NCBI GenBank assembly: GCA_016709765.1
Contig: JADJMD010000010.1
Span: 13,785 to 77,784 of the forward strand
Direction: 5' to 3'
DNA length: 64,000 nt
From: Ignavibacteriales bacterium
GTDB taxonomy: Bacteria > Bacteroidota > Ignavibacteria > Ignavibacteriales > Ignavibacteriaceae
Positions 42,697 through 54,265 of the stretch are shown one piece after another. The notes beneath the pieces are model-generated. The model did not search any database, had not been told where the DNA came from, and saw only the letters and a program-made list of their open reading frames with translations. Made by a program: the position numbers and the translations under genes. Position 1 is the stretch's first letter. Each line of letters starts with the position of its first letter.

Positions 42697-43883
42697 AGCT
42701 GATGTTTTCCCGAAACTAATTTTGCTAGTGCAGTAAACATCCATGCATTTGACCACCGCATGAATGATGTTTTTTCTGTTTTAGAATCATAACCTCTAAA
42801 ATAAAAATATCCGTGATCATTCTGCATATTGTTAATCATGTATTCAGCTACCTTATCAGCAATTTCCTCATTTCCGAATCTCGTCAATGTTAAAATTGAT
42901 TGTGCAGCAGCCGTACAATCAATCGGGTATTTTTTATTGTTGTAAAACTTAGGTGCGCCATCAGATTCAAAAAAGTTTTTTAGGTAATAATTAAACCCAT
43001 TTTTAATGTATTCATTATATTTTTTATCATTTGAATTATTTTGATATTCATCAAGACAATCAAGTACATACCCTGTATGATAATTATCCACCCATTTACC
43101 TGATACTGCTTTTGAATAATACCATGATCCATCCGGATTTTGCTCCTTAATTACAAACTCAACTGCATTCTTTGCTTCATTTATAAGGCTTTCTTCTTTT
43201 GTAATTGAGTACACCTGCGAAAGTAGTCTTGAACCTTTCATACTTGCATTGAATACACACTGTTTGTCAAAAGGGGAGTAGGAGAAGGAGAAGGGGGCGG
43301 TCGGTAGTGGGTGGTCGGTTGTCGGTTGTAGTATATATGTCCTATTTAGATCATTTAAAACAAATTTTGCTGCACTAACAAGTAACTCTTTAGCTTTTTC
43401 ATTACCCGTTATTGAATAACAAATATAAAGCGCATTAGTAATTATTCCTGTTGCAACCACTGTTGGCTGATACGCTGCTATTTTTGCATATCGTGCCTCC
43501 CAGTCAAAATCATATCCCCAGCAAGCGCCGGAGTAAACCTTAGATTGTAATCTCTCCAACTCATTCACTAAAAAGTTAATCTTACTTTCTAATTCTAAAT
43601 TTTTAATTTTTAATTGTTCATTGTTCATTAAATAGCAGTAACCTTGCAGCATTAAGCCCAGAGTAACAGGATTATATCCTTTTGGTATCCTTAACAATTG
43701 TCTTAAGTTAAATGGTGATCTTTTAACAAACTGTTGTGCACCAAATCTTATAAACTTGTTAGAATTAAAAAATGGAAGTTTAAAAAGCGGTGAAGAGAGA
43801 GCATCATAAGGATCCCAGCCTTTATATTTTTCCTGTTCTATATACTTTTGTAGCTTTTCAAACGCCTCATTTAATGATTTCAT
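42693..43883 (-). CDS. Alpha-toroid (alpha6/alpha6) protein of the polysaccharide locus
   Basis: 396 residues, uninterrupted. Repeated helical hairpins with conserved NPDGSWYYSKAVSGKWVDN, YHTGYVLDCLDEYQN and KYPIDCTAAAQSILTLTRFG are those of a six-hairpin toroid, as in glycoside hydrolases, lyases and glucuronyl C5-epimerases. Homologues are often named by mistake after delta-aminolevulinate enzymes. No signal peptide. Two inserts carry repeat words: NEQLKIKNLELESK (near 43575-43630) and QPTTDHPLPTAPFSFSYSP (near 43270-43332). It overlaps both neighbours closely, so it belongs to the operon; a sugar-modifying or lyase-like role is possible. Confidence 0.72.
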   Translation of the reverse strand: MKSLNEAFEKLQKYIEQEKYKGWDPYDALSSPLFKLPFFNSNKFIRFGAQQFVKRSPFNLRQLLRIPKGYNPVTLGLMLQGYCYLMNNEQLKIKNLELESKINFLVNELERLQSKVYSGACWGYDFDWEARYAKIAAYQPTVVATGIITNALYICYSITGNEKAKELLVSAAKFVLNDLNRTYILQPTTDHPLPTAPFSFSYSPFDKQCVFNASMKGSRLLSQVYSITKEESLINEAKNAVEFVIKEQNPDGSWYYSKAVSGKWVDNYHTGYVLDCLDEYQNNSNDKKYNEYIKNGFNYYLKNFFESDGAPKFYNNKKYPIDCTAAAQSILTLTRFGNEEIADKVAEYMINNMQNDHGYFYFRGYDSKTEKTSFMRWSNAWMFTALAKLVSGKHQL

Positions 43884-43889
43884 TTTTAT

Positions 43890-46061
43890 CTAAATTTTTA
43901 TAACTGTCCTTGTTTTAATAGCCTCTATTGCTTTAAAGGTTACCAGACTACTTAAATATAAATCACGAAACGGAATAGGTGAGGGAAGACCATTTTTTAA
44001 AGAATTTATAAACATATTAATTTCAGCAGCGTGACCTTTATCCTGCTTCTTAATTTTAATAGTCTTTAGCTTAGACCCATATATCTTTAGTTCTTTGAAG
44101 TCATCAAGAATCATAACTTTACCACCGCTGAAAACTTCCAGATATTCTTTTGGCAGGGATTTATCACCATTAGAAAAATAGGATATGCTGGCAATCCCGC
44201 CATTGGTAAACTTCAAATTGATATTGATAGTATCCATCAGGCTATCAGAAGTTTCCATTTCTTCAGCCGAAATTGATTCAACTGGTGATCCAGCTATAAA
44301 AATACATAAATCTATAAAATGACAAACCTCACCAATAATTCTTCCGCCGCCAATTTCTTTATCCTGTACCCAATGTTCTTTTGGAATTGTACCTGCATTT
44401 ATTCTGTAGTTAATAGCTTTTGGTAAATCATCACTTAATTCGCTTTTAATGTTTGCAATTGCTGGCGCAAATCTTCTATTATACCCAACCATTATTCTTA
44501 ATTTTGAATTTTGAATTATGAATTTTGAATTTATAATTTCTAGTTCTTCTTCTGACATTGCAAGTGGTTTCTCTACAAAACATTTTTTACCGGCTTCAGT
44601 GCTTTTATTACATACTATGATGATTATGCCGTGTGGCTATAAAAACAGTATTTACATTTTCATCTTAATAACTTCATCTGCATTACCGGTTGCTGTACCA
44701 AATCCATACTTATCTGCAATATTTTTTGAAGTATGACTGCGTGATGTTGCTACACTCACAAATTCACATTTACCTTTTAAGTTTGGCAACAGAAAATTCT
44801 GAGCAAAACTACCTGCACCGATAAAACCTATTTTAGGTGTTGTGGGTAGTAAGTTGTGGGTAGTTTAGTATCTGGGTTTTTGAAGACTGCCTACTGTTAG
44901 ATGCAAAACTGATTCATCCGTTTTCCCTCTCCTTCTACTTTTCTCACTTTTCGCATCATATTTAAGAACCACACCCACAAACTGCTCTTCCTTCTTTAAT
45001 ATCATATCATAAGCATCGGTCGCTTTTTCAAAATCATAAACGTGTGTTATCAATCTCTCCATCTTAAGTTTACCTGTATCCAATAACTCAACAAATGCCT
45101 GCATATTTCTGTTTTCAGTCCACCTTACATAACCAATAGGATAGTCTATACCTTTTTCTTCATAGTTAGAATCGTATCTGCCAGGACCATAACTTTGAGG
45201 ACATTTTTAATTCCAGCTCTTTTTATAAAAATGTTCCCGTGTAAAACCTGTTGGTACGGCACCCACAATTACTACTTTGCCTTTTCGTCTGCATAGTCTG
45301 CCTGCTAATTCAACAGGATCGTTTGAAGAAGTAGCCGCTGTTATAATAACTGAATCTGTACCGTAACTTTTTGTCAGTTCATAAATCGTTTTTTCAAGCC
45401 CGGTATTCTTGCGTACAAAAGATTTTCCTATGCCAATCTTATTTGCTAATACAACCTGTCTTTCATCCACATCTATACCTATAGGAAAAACACCAGCCGC
45501 ATTTAATAATTGCATTGTAATCTGACCAACTAAGCCCAGCCCGATAACAACACAGTTTTCTCCCAATCTAAGATCAGCTTGTCTTATACCCTGCATAGCT
45601 ATTGAAGCGACTGTAGTAAATGCTGCAAACTCTAAATTTCCTGAGCCGGATAATTTAACACACAGGTTTCTTGATACAGAAACATATTCTGAGTGCGCGG
45701 CCCCCGTACCACCGCAAGCCACAAAGTCACCTATTTTAATATCAGATACTTTAGCACCAACACTTATTACCTCACCAGCACAAGAGTAACCGGTGAGGGA
45801 AGGGAATCCAGCTTGCCCATTACCATCTGATACGTTTGAACAACACCCTGCTTTTAATTGACTCATTTACCTGCTTCCCTTCCTTTTGTCTGGACATTGC
45901 TTGCCAATGTCAAGTCTTGCATCTTTAACCGTTTTGCCTTCGGTGCCTGCACTAATACTGAATAATGATTACAGAACTAAAATATTGTTTTCCATTAAAG
46001 CGGTAATGGAACTTCAAGCAGTTCCATTTTCAGTCTTTTAATTTTGCGTTAGTTGATGCAT
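43890..46061 (-). CDS. Bi-domain oxidoreductase: zinc-type alcohol dehydrogenase plus Gfo/Idh/MocA (many frameshifts)
   Basis: About 720 residues when joined. The N-terminus starts at 46061 (MHQLTQN, then MELLEVPLPL, GTEGKTVKDARLDIGK), overlapping the asnB stop, and needs at least three shifts. The ADH domain follows: GYSCAGEVISVGAKVSDIKI, FVACGGTGAAHSEYVSV, CVVIGLGLVGQITMQLLNAA. After shifts near 45200-45130 come YGPGRYDSNYEEKGIDYPIG and FEKATDAYDMILKKEEQFVG. A linker holding repeat words (44841-44960) leads to the Gfo/Idh domain: KIGFIGAGSFAQNFLLPNL, KCFVEKPLAMS, VGYNRRFAPAIANIK. This fused pair is known from glycan loci. It probably carries out linked oxidation/reduction of nucleotide sugars. 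Confidence 0.85.
44841..44960. repeat. Quasi-repeat insert in the ADH-Gfo/Idh linker
   Basis: Contains GTTGTGGGTAGTAAGTTGTG, the 13-mer ACTGCCTACTGTT (44886-44898, also at 38041), TTGAAGACTG, and TCTCACTTTTCGCATC. In the minus frame it is read as SEKSRRRGKTDESVLHLTV, which has no match to the normal linker of these enzymes. Confidence 0.7.
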
Positions 46062-47925
46062 TTTAAAATTTCCATAAATTTCTTATACCAAATCTGAAAT
46101 GAAATGATTGAATAAAAAATTAGAGCTGGGTTATCTTCTAATCCATTTATATGATTTTTAATAATTTTTTTTGTATTATCAATTGAAAAGTTTTTTATGT
46201 CACTCATGATTTCATAATCAATTAATGAATCTATTTTATTGCCATCACTAAAAATACTCCTCAGAGGCATACCAAAACCAGCTTTTCTTCGTTTAATAAT
46301 ATAATCAGGGAGATACTGTGATGCCATGTCTTTCAATATTCGTTTACCTCTACCAGTTGCACTTATTTTATAAGAACGTGGTAGAGAATAAGCAAACTCA
46401 ACCAAATTGTAATCCAAGAAAGGAACGCGTGCTTCTACTGAATTAGCCATACACATTTTATCTATGTGTGTAAATTTTTTTACAAGGAAGTTATTAAACT
46501 CAAAAGCAGAGATGTTATCAAAAGCATCATTATCATTTTCGAAATATTTGCTGAACACTTGTAATGGGTTATTACCTGACGTTGAATAAACAGACATTGA
46601 ATTTTCAAGATCACCAACGATGTTATAAAATCCATACCGAAGAGGATTGTTAGCATATCGCCCAAACTTCTGAAGATAACGCTTAAAGCCTTCAAGTGTC
46701 CTTGACCAGCTTTTAAATTTCCTAAAAATTACTACTCAACGATTTTAAAATTTGGGCATATTATCAAAATAACCTGCCAATAAAGTAAGTTGATGACCTG
46801 CATAACCAAAAACAATTCGTCAGCGCCCATACCTGATAACAATACTTTTGTTCGTTTTGAGGCTTCCCACGCTATCAAGAAAGAGGGTATTTGTGATCCA
46901 TCCGCTATTAGATCATCGGAAAAGTAAGTCGTTGAATTTATTAGCTCTACATTTAATTCATCAATACCAATATCAATAGGTATTAGATTAAGCGAATACT
47001 CCTTTGCGAATTTTTCGCGTAAAATAATCTGATATAGTACCTTCTTTTTTTAAATCATCTTTATTCTTCTTTGCTGAATAATGTAAAATATCTTTATGAT
47101 CCTTAAATGGTATGCTATAATGGAAGAGTCTAGACCACCTGAAAAGAAAGTACCTAATGGTACATCGGACATTAATCGAGATTTATGTTGCTTCAAATAC
47201 CAATATCCCAATTGGGCTTTAGCATCTTTGTAACTCAATTTTGAAAATTCAGATTTCTTTTTGAGTTGCCAATACGGGTTGATATTAATTTCAAAAGATT
47301 TTAGATCCAGTGTAATAAAATACCCCGGTTGCAGCCTGTAAACATTCGCAAGCAATGTATTGTTTTCGGGTACATACTTAAAAATAAAATATTCATTAAG
47401 ACCTTGCTCAATTTTTTCTCAATCCCTGCAGCAACTAATGCTTTTATTTCTGAAGCAAATAGAAATACATTTTCAGTTTTATAGTAGTACAATGGTTTTA
47501 CACCCAATCTATCTCTGAAAACAAATATTTTTCCCCTAATCTTTTATCGTAAATAGTTAAAGCAAAATCACCATTAAGACAAACCGATAAATTCTATACC
47601 AAGCTTTTGATACAGTTTTAATATTGTTTCTGTATCCGAAGTTGATATAAAATTTTCATCCTTAAGAAATTTTACTCTTAATTCATTATGATTATAAATC
47701 TCACCATTAAAAATTAGAACAATATTCTGATCTGATGATACCATAGGCTGGTTAGCATTGGCAGATAAATCAACAATACTTAATCGAGTATGTCCTAAAT
47801 AAATATGCTTGTTGTTTGATTGTATCGAATAGGATCCACTATGGTCGGGGCCTCTGTGCTTTAAAGTTAACAACACACTATCAAAAGATTTAAGATCATT
47901 GCCTACATAACCAAATATACCACAT
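46049..47925 (-). CDS. Asparagine synthase-type amidotransferase, copy 1 (multiple frameshifts)
   Basis: About 625 residues when at least six frames are joined. The N-terminal glutaminase domain reads CGIFGYVGNDLKSFDSVLLT and LKHRGPDHSGSYSI, with the initiator ATG and Cys codon disturbed by a two-base deletion near 47923. Next come YLGHTRLSIVDLSANANQPM, VLIFNGEIYNHNEL, SDVPLGTFFSGGLDSS with the PP-loop SGG-DSS, LLSGMGADELF, and the C-terminal synthetase part MCMANSVEARVPFLDYNLVE. AsnB-like enzymes in O-antigen loci are thought to transfer amide nitrogen to sugar carboxyls such as uronic acids. Its stop overlaps the bi-domain oxidoreductase start. Confidence 0.88.
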
Positions 47926-47932
47926 AATATAA

Positions 47933-49033
47933 TTAACTTCCAAGAGTTTCTTCAAATATACTAATTATTCTTGAAGCTACTTTTTTAGCTGAGAAATTAT
48001 TCCGCGCGTATCTAAAAATTATACACCCCGATTTCTTGCATCATCATTTTGTTATTCCTGAAAGCTATAAGCTTGCTAGTTATTTCTATGGTATATTATT
48101 TATATCAATAATATATCCATTCACTTCATTTATAAAAATATCAGGTATCCCGCCAACAGAAGTATTCAGCACTGGTAAGCCACATGCCATTGCTTCAAGA
48201 ACTGAATTGGGCATACCTTCATTATAAGTTGGGAATAAAAATATATGAGCATCAAGATAAGCCTTTATTTTACTTACACCAGTTAGAAAACCTGTGAACA
48301 CAATTCCTTCTATTCCATTTTCAGAAACATAGCTTTTTACACTTTCTAATTCTTTACCATCACCAGCAATTATAAAACTATAATTAGTTTTATAATTATT
48401 AATGTCTGCGTAAGCTTTAATAGCCTCATATATACCTTTTCCTTTTCCACCCTTGCAAGAAAAAGTATGTTTGTTTTTTCACTTGCACTTGAAAACTTTT
48501 GGGTAATGGACTCTATTGTAACTGCATTTTCTATACTATCATCAAATACTGTTGACTCAACATAAATGCTTTTATCATAACCCCAATTTAATAAATGTTG
48601 CTTATTTTCATTTGATAAATCAATCAGCGCATCAGTTTTAAAGTAAATATATTTAAATACTGAGAATCTTAATCCGGAAATTTTTTTTACAAAATTGTAA
48701 TCCCAACCTCTGAAAAAAACAATTACTTTTTTCTTAAATATTTGACTTAATAGAATATATATACCGTCTCTCAGAAGCGCCCTTGAGGATAAGGAGGTTG
48801 TAGTCTGAACTAATTGGATATTTTTTATTTTCAACACTTCTAAAAATTTGATTATATCGGATATGCCTCTCCATAATTCCTGCACAAAATTTTTGTGTGT
48901 TGGCCAGTTACGTGACCCACGTATCAAAGTAGTGAACATTGGGTGGTAAGTGCTTTCTAATAGATTGATAGTAGTTTGTTATGCCACCTCTTGCATCTTC
49001 GCCTGGAACTAAAATGAGTATATTTTTATTCAA
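47933..49033 (-). CDS. Glycosyltransferase family 4 (frameshifted)
   Basis: About 365 residues from a TTG at 49033, since NKNILILVPGEDARGGITNY is the typical start of GT4 enzymes. Shifts occur near 48939, 48450, 48320 and 48010. Later landmarks are NILFLARVEKEK, GNGIEGI-type acceptor, FPTYNEGMPNSVLEAMACGL (the E-x7-E donor-binding motif) and PVLNTSVGGIPDIF. The C-terminal NNFSAKKVASRIISIFEETL ends at 47933. It retains a nucleotide-sugar donor in a GT-B fold with retention of configuration; the sugar is unknown. Eight bases separate it from asnB copy 1. Confidence 0.85.
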
Positions 49034-49116
49034 TTAAGTATCAAATTTGGTTTTAAGTAAATTCTACAATAACTAAGATGATTAGACCTATTAAAATAAG
49101 TTCAGCACTTGACAAA

Positions 49117-50970
49117 TTAATATGATAGTACTTTATCTAAAACCACTAAACTCCACAATAAATTACCATGGTCATCTTAATCCGGTTGCGTTATCATTAA
49201 CTATGTATATTAAAAGCTGCAGTATTAAAAATATCATTTTTACTAATTAATCTTAATTTATTTTGAGCTCATCTGTCTTAAACCATTCACGTACAGGCAC
49301 TCTGAAGCCTTTTTTGGGCGCCCTCAATAGTTCTTCCGGTAATTTTTTTGCCAGGTATTTTTTAAGATACTTTTTCTTTCCCAACCGTTCATTTTTATTT
49401 TTTTATCGACTTTTATCATAAACTCAATTAGTCTATGATCCAAAAAAGGCAACCGGGTTTCCAAAGAATATGCCATACTCATACGGTCAACTTTTACTAA
49501 ATAGTCATTTGGTAGATCATATTTAAAATTCATGTACATCAGCTTATAAAAATCATTTTTATAAGTACACTTACTCATAAATTCATTTATAAACTCTGTT
49601 ATGGGCCAGGTATAGATATCAGGATTAATAATTGAACGTATCGAACTCAAATCAGGTTTAGCTCGTTTTTCTAACAATCTACTGTTAAAATCCTTTGAAG
49701 CTGAAACTAATAAATGTTCATATCTTTGAGCTTTATAGCGAATACTACCCGATGAAATATTATTTAATAAACTAAATCCCATCGGCACTATTTTTTGGAT
49801 TATCTGTGGCAATCTCCCATATAATTCAGCAAATCTAACACCCTGGTAAGCCGGATAACCCGAAAGAACCTCATCCCCACCATCACCGGTTAAAACCATT
49901 TTAACATTGTTTGATGCAAATTTAGATACATATCCAGTCGGTATTGCAGATGAATCGCCAAATGGTTCGTCATAATAAAACGCGATATTATCTAGCGTTT
50001 CTTCAAAACTAGCCTGCTGTACTTTACCAACAAAGTGTTCAGTCTTAAATTTATCAGCAACAAGGGCAGCTAGCTTACTTTCATCATATTCAGTTTCATC
50101 ATAACCAATTGTAAATGTTTTAACGGGGTAGCTTGAAATTTCAGACATCAAAGCCACGATGGTAGACGAATCTAAACCACCGCTTAAGAATGCGCCAAAG
50201 GCACATCGCTGCGCATTCTTAGTTTAATGGAATTCAGGAATAGAGATGAAAACTCTTCATAAATATGTTCTCGATCAGTTAGCATATCATTTTCATCAAT
50301 TACTGGTAAATCCCAATATTTATCTTCCCTAACACCCGAAGAATTAATTATCAAGTAATGGCCGGGCATTAACTTATTTATATTTTTAAAAAAAGTAAAA
50401 GGAGCCGGAATATTTTTAAGCACTGAATATATTTCTAAAAACTCCAACCTCGGCTCTCTAGGTAATCCATATTCAAATAAGGATTTTATTTCGGAACCAA
50501 GTAAAAATGTATTATCCCAAGTCGCATAATGAAGAGGTTTCTCTCCCCATACGATCACGGGAAATAAATAATTGCTGTTTCCTATTGTCCCATAATGCAA
50601 AGCCCACATACCATTGAATTTTGATTGGCACTTTAACCCCCATTGTTCATATGCCTTTATAATTACTTCCGTATCCGAAGTAGTTCTAAAATTGTGTCCT
50701 AAAAATATTAATTCTTCCTTCAATTCTACGTAATTATAAATTTCTCCATTTAGCACTAACGCAATACTTTTGTCTTCATTAAACATTGGCTGCTCACCAG
50801 TGGATAGATCAATAATTGACAAACGCCTGTGCCCTAAACCCAGATTATTATTAATCTTAATAACCATCGCAATCCGGACCACGGTGAATTACGATGTCAG
50901 TCATTTTTAAGAACACTTTTGCTGACATGTCTTGAGCTATCAAAATGAAAATACCGGTTATACCGCACAT
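49117..50970 (-). CDS. Asparagine synthase-type amidotransferase, copy 2 (frameshifted)
   Basis: About 617 residues in at least four frames. The initiator and catalytic cysteine are intact here: MCGITGIFILIAQDMSAKVF, then HRGPDCDGY, LGLGHRRLSIIDLSTGEQPM, LNGEIYNYVELKEELI. The PP-loop is disturbed by a shift near 50170 (SGGLDSSTIV readable across two frames). VLTGDGGDEVLSGYPAYQGV, RMSMAYSLETRLPFLDHRL and PKKGFRVPVREWFK follow, and the C-terminal NATGLRDHGNLLWSLVVLDK ends near 49117. It is only distantly related to copy 1 at the motif level, suggesting a different substrate rather than a recent duplication. Confidence 0.88.
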
Positions 50971-52107
50971 TTATTGGATTGTTTTTAAAGTTTTATTAAT
51001 AAATGTTTCTAAATTTTTACCATTAGTATCGGGATTAAGAATTTTTCGCATTTCAGTTTTCCATTTATTCCAACACCTTTTAACTCAGCAAAATTATTAA
51101 TACAAAACTCCATTACATCTTTCAAAGACTCAACATTAGAGGCTTTTGCTAAAACTATGTCTTTGTCAGCTTCCAGATAGTCAGTGATATTACTAACATT
51201 GGTTGCAACTACTGGATTGCCTGTTGCTAAATACTCACCCAATTTAAAGAAATCCTGCATTAGCATAGGGTGAATTAATTCTTGTCATTAATAAAACATC
51301 AGCATTCATTATAAATTGGTAATATTCTGTGTCAGGAATTAATCTACAAACCTAATTTGTGAAATGTCTTGAATAATTTTATTAATTGAACTGTTTATTT
51401 TACCAGACAGTATCAATTCGATTGCTGGATAGAATTTAGAAAGTTCCATAAATGCTTTTAGCAGTATATCAATCCCGTCTTTAACACCATAGCTGCCACT
51501 ATAAAGAAACCTAAATGTATTATTTAGTTTAGGAGTTTTAACCAAATTATACTTGATATTTTCTGCACTCACTTGTATTTAGTGCTATCTTCTGATTGAC
51601 AATTCCTAAACTTAGATACTTCTCTTTTAATTTTTGAGATTACTATTATTCCGTCAACAAAATGATTTATTTTATTATCTATAAAATAATTAACGCGAAT
51701 TAAAAACTTGCGCGCTATACTTTCTAACTCATTAGTTACATTATAATCCCTCTACAATATCTGTAAAAATTGAATAACCCAATTTACGTCCAATAATCGC
51801 AGCTAGTACATTTGTTAACCCAATGCCATCATAGAGCATAAGCACATTTGGTGTATTATAAACATAATTTTTATTCAATATTGATTTTATATTAATCCAT
51901 CCGAATAAAAGTTGAAAACGATTAAAATGAACAAACTCCCATTCAACATCATTATGTTTACCGTTAACCTCATTCCTGTCATTATTTCTACCGGTCACTA
52001 TAATTTTTACATTATTGTTTCAGCCAAATATTCTGCAAATAATCTTATTCGTTTGGCCAGCCATGCAAACGGGTATGGCTGAGATGAAACTAAAAAACAA
52101 TGTTCAT
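50971..52107 (-). CDS. Glycosyltransferase family 4 (multiple frameshifts)
   Basis: About 378 residues when joined. The start ATG at 52107 gives [20 protein letters not shown] after restoring one T in a six-T run. Then [78 protein letters not shown], and [20 protein letters not shown], the donor-binding region of GT4 enzymes. Its stop is directly followed by the ATG of asnB copy 2, and its start overlaps the acetyltransferase stop (ATGA). The nucleotide sugar is unknown. Confidence 0.82.
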
Positions 52108-52741
52108 AGTGGTGTAGATGATCTGATTATTTTTGCCGGATTACCAGCTGCAATTACATTTGCTGAAATGTCCTTTGTTACAATACTACCAGCACCGATT
52201 ACTGAATTTGCCCCTATTGTAACACCTTTAAAACTTTACATCTTCACTAACCAAACATTTTGCTCAATTACTATTGGTCTGGGTTTACCGCTCCGTGGAT
52301 CGTCTAAATGCCAGTCGGAATCGGTAATTAGTGTATTAGCACCGCAGCTTACATTGTTTCCAATTGTAATGCTAGTAAATGCACCTATAACAGTGCCACT
52401 AAAACCGCAATTATCCCCAATAATAATTTGTGAATCCGGAAGTAATGTACTTACAATGCAGGTCTATTAATGCCAATAAGATTAGATGTAGCAGTAGAGC
52501 GGAAACTACGGTTCTTTCCTAATGATATTGAAGAATTAACTGCTCTATAAAATTTAGTTATACCGTAAAATCTGCAGTTTTGTTTGAAGCTTATACCTTT
52601 TAATTTCATAAGTATATAACAATATGATGAACTTACTATTAATCGCAACAATAGCGACAAGTTGAAGGAATGCTTATTAAAAAATAATCCTCTTAAATCT
52701 TTACTTAATAAATGTTCTTTCAATTTAGACCTTATAACCAA
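52104..52741 (-). CDS. Hexapeptide-repeat acetyltransferase (two frameshifts)
   Basis: About 212 residues. The N-terminus ([20 protein letters not shown]) leads to a left-handed beta-helix of hexapeptide repeats: [53 protein letters not shown] and [20 protein letters not shown], closing with the loop [13 protein letters not shown]-like catalytic SDWH fits O-acetyltransferases of the maltose/WcaF group. Shifts occur near 52460 and 52240. It overlaps the Wzy stop by 17 bases and the GT4 start by four, so it is part of the same operon and probably decorates the repeat unit with acetate. Confidence 0.85.
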
Positions 52742-54219
52742 TTATTTTGCTGGAAACATTTTTGGATGCTGTATTAATGCTAGAATAAGCTAGACCCATC
52801 CAGATTATAGTTACACTAAAATAGGGTGGAAAACTAATGCTATCAACCTTTATCTCATTGAATATGAATAGAATGAAGGCAATAAAAAAGAAAAAGATAA
52901 TAATCTTCTTGCGTAGTCAATATTCTGGTTAGCTGTAAATTTATACGATTTATAAATTATCCTTATCAGTAAACCCCAATAGGCAATAAAACCTAGCCAT
53001 CCCAAAATAAAAAGTGTTGCATAAATTTGAGAGTGTGCGCTGCCTCGTTCTATGTCAGTATCAACATAAAATGCAGCACGGTTATTCTCTGTTATACCCC
53101 ATCCATAACCGACCAACCATGAACCTTTGCTCTCATATTTCTCTCTACTGACTCTAAAAGCAGTCTCACGGTTTAAAGCGCTGCCATCCAAAATTCTATC
53201 TATACTGATACCACCAGACTTGGTGTTTATTTCTTCTATTTGTCCTACGCGTTCATATACATAGCCTAATTGAAATGCTTGAATTAGATAAGACAATAAT
53301 CCGGAAATTAACAAAAGTGCAAACGACAGTCAAACTAATTTTGTACATTTACTTTATTTATTTTGTACTGAAGAAAATTATTAAACATAAGCCCAAACAC
53401 TGATAATAAAAACACTGATCTGGATATTGACATAAATATATTTAAGTAAGAAATTACCATACCCGCTAAAAGAATACGTTTACTTATAATCAGAGATCTA
53501 TCCATTATTAAAACTGCAAACAGCATCGTTAATACTAAGCTGTGTTCACCGTATAGTGGGGAACTGCCAATAATACCTCCTCCTTCAAAATATCCTTCAT
53601 TAAAACCATAAATCGGCAGCATAGGAGTATCGTATGTAATAATATGGAGGTACTTATTTAAGCTGGCAAAGTAGAATAAACAATTAGTACTAAGTTTAAT
53701 TGTAGAAATACTTTAATCCTTGCTCGCGTTATCTCCACTCGACTTGATACTATTAATAATAATATCATTCCTGAAAAACTTAATAAACTATAAATAAAAT
53801 CAATCCGCGCCCGTATAATTAAATATCCATCCTAAAATAGAACTACTAATAAGTATTATTACGAAATATTTAAACCATTTATCACTATTTCTTTTTTCAC
53901 CTGGTATTCTACCATAGCTTATTAAGTACAATAAAATACATACCAAGCTTACCATATTGAATCCGCCGCCTTTAGACGAAAGATATGGGAATGTACTGCA
54001 GAAATATATTACCATTATGAAAGAAAAGATGTCCTTTTTCTTTAGTGTATTTAAGTAGATAAAGGCAACTAAAATCATTAAACCTATGAAATTTAAAATA
54101 ACATTAGGAATAATGGTTGTGAGCATTAAGTGGCCAAGTAACAATGCGGTTAAACTCAGCAGAGTAATCTTTATAGCGCCCTTGTCATTTAAAGTATTTC
54201 TACTACGCGTTTCAAACAC
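52725..54219 (-). CDS. wzy: O-antigen polymerase-like membrane protein (multiple frameshifts)
   Basis: About 497 residues from a GTG at 54219. Hydrophobic segments are spread over three longer frames: ALLLGHLMLTTIIPNVILNF, SFIMVIYFCSTFPYLSSKGG (54219-53800), SLVLTMLFAVLIMDRSLI, YLNIFMSISRSVFLLSVFGL (53622-53335) and ATLFILGWLGFIAYWGLLIR (53314-52850). The large loop with GWGITENNRAAFYVDTD and RGSAHSQIYATLF matches the RGSAHN-type periplasmic loop of Wzy/WaaL proteins. It most likely polymerises undecaprenyl-linked repeat units. The gene symbol follows function by position with Wzx, not a tested match. Confidence 0.75.
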
Positions 54220-54265
54220 CTTTCTAAACCTTTTATTTATAAAAGTAAATATTCAGAATTGATTA

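Noticed and set aside
46005..46028. Inverted repeat AATGGAACT/AGTTCCATT as a terminator of the asnB copy 1 gene
   Set aside because: It has no T-run on the minus side and lies within the coding part of the next gene.
45867..46048. Apparent non-coding spacer with word-like repeats (TGTCTGGACATTGCTTGCC) and a missing N-terminus of the bi-domain oxidoreductase
   Set aside because: Translation across shifts gives MELLEVPLPL and GTEGKTVKDARLDIGK, the normal N-terminus of this enzyme, so it is coding and not a repeat.
52015..52470. Plus-strand frame of 151 codons
   Set aside because: It is the complement of the hexapeptide acetyltransferase; composition and lack of a ribosome-binding site mark it as a shadow.
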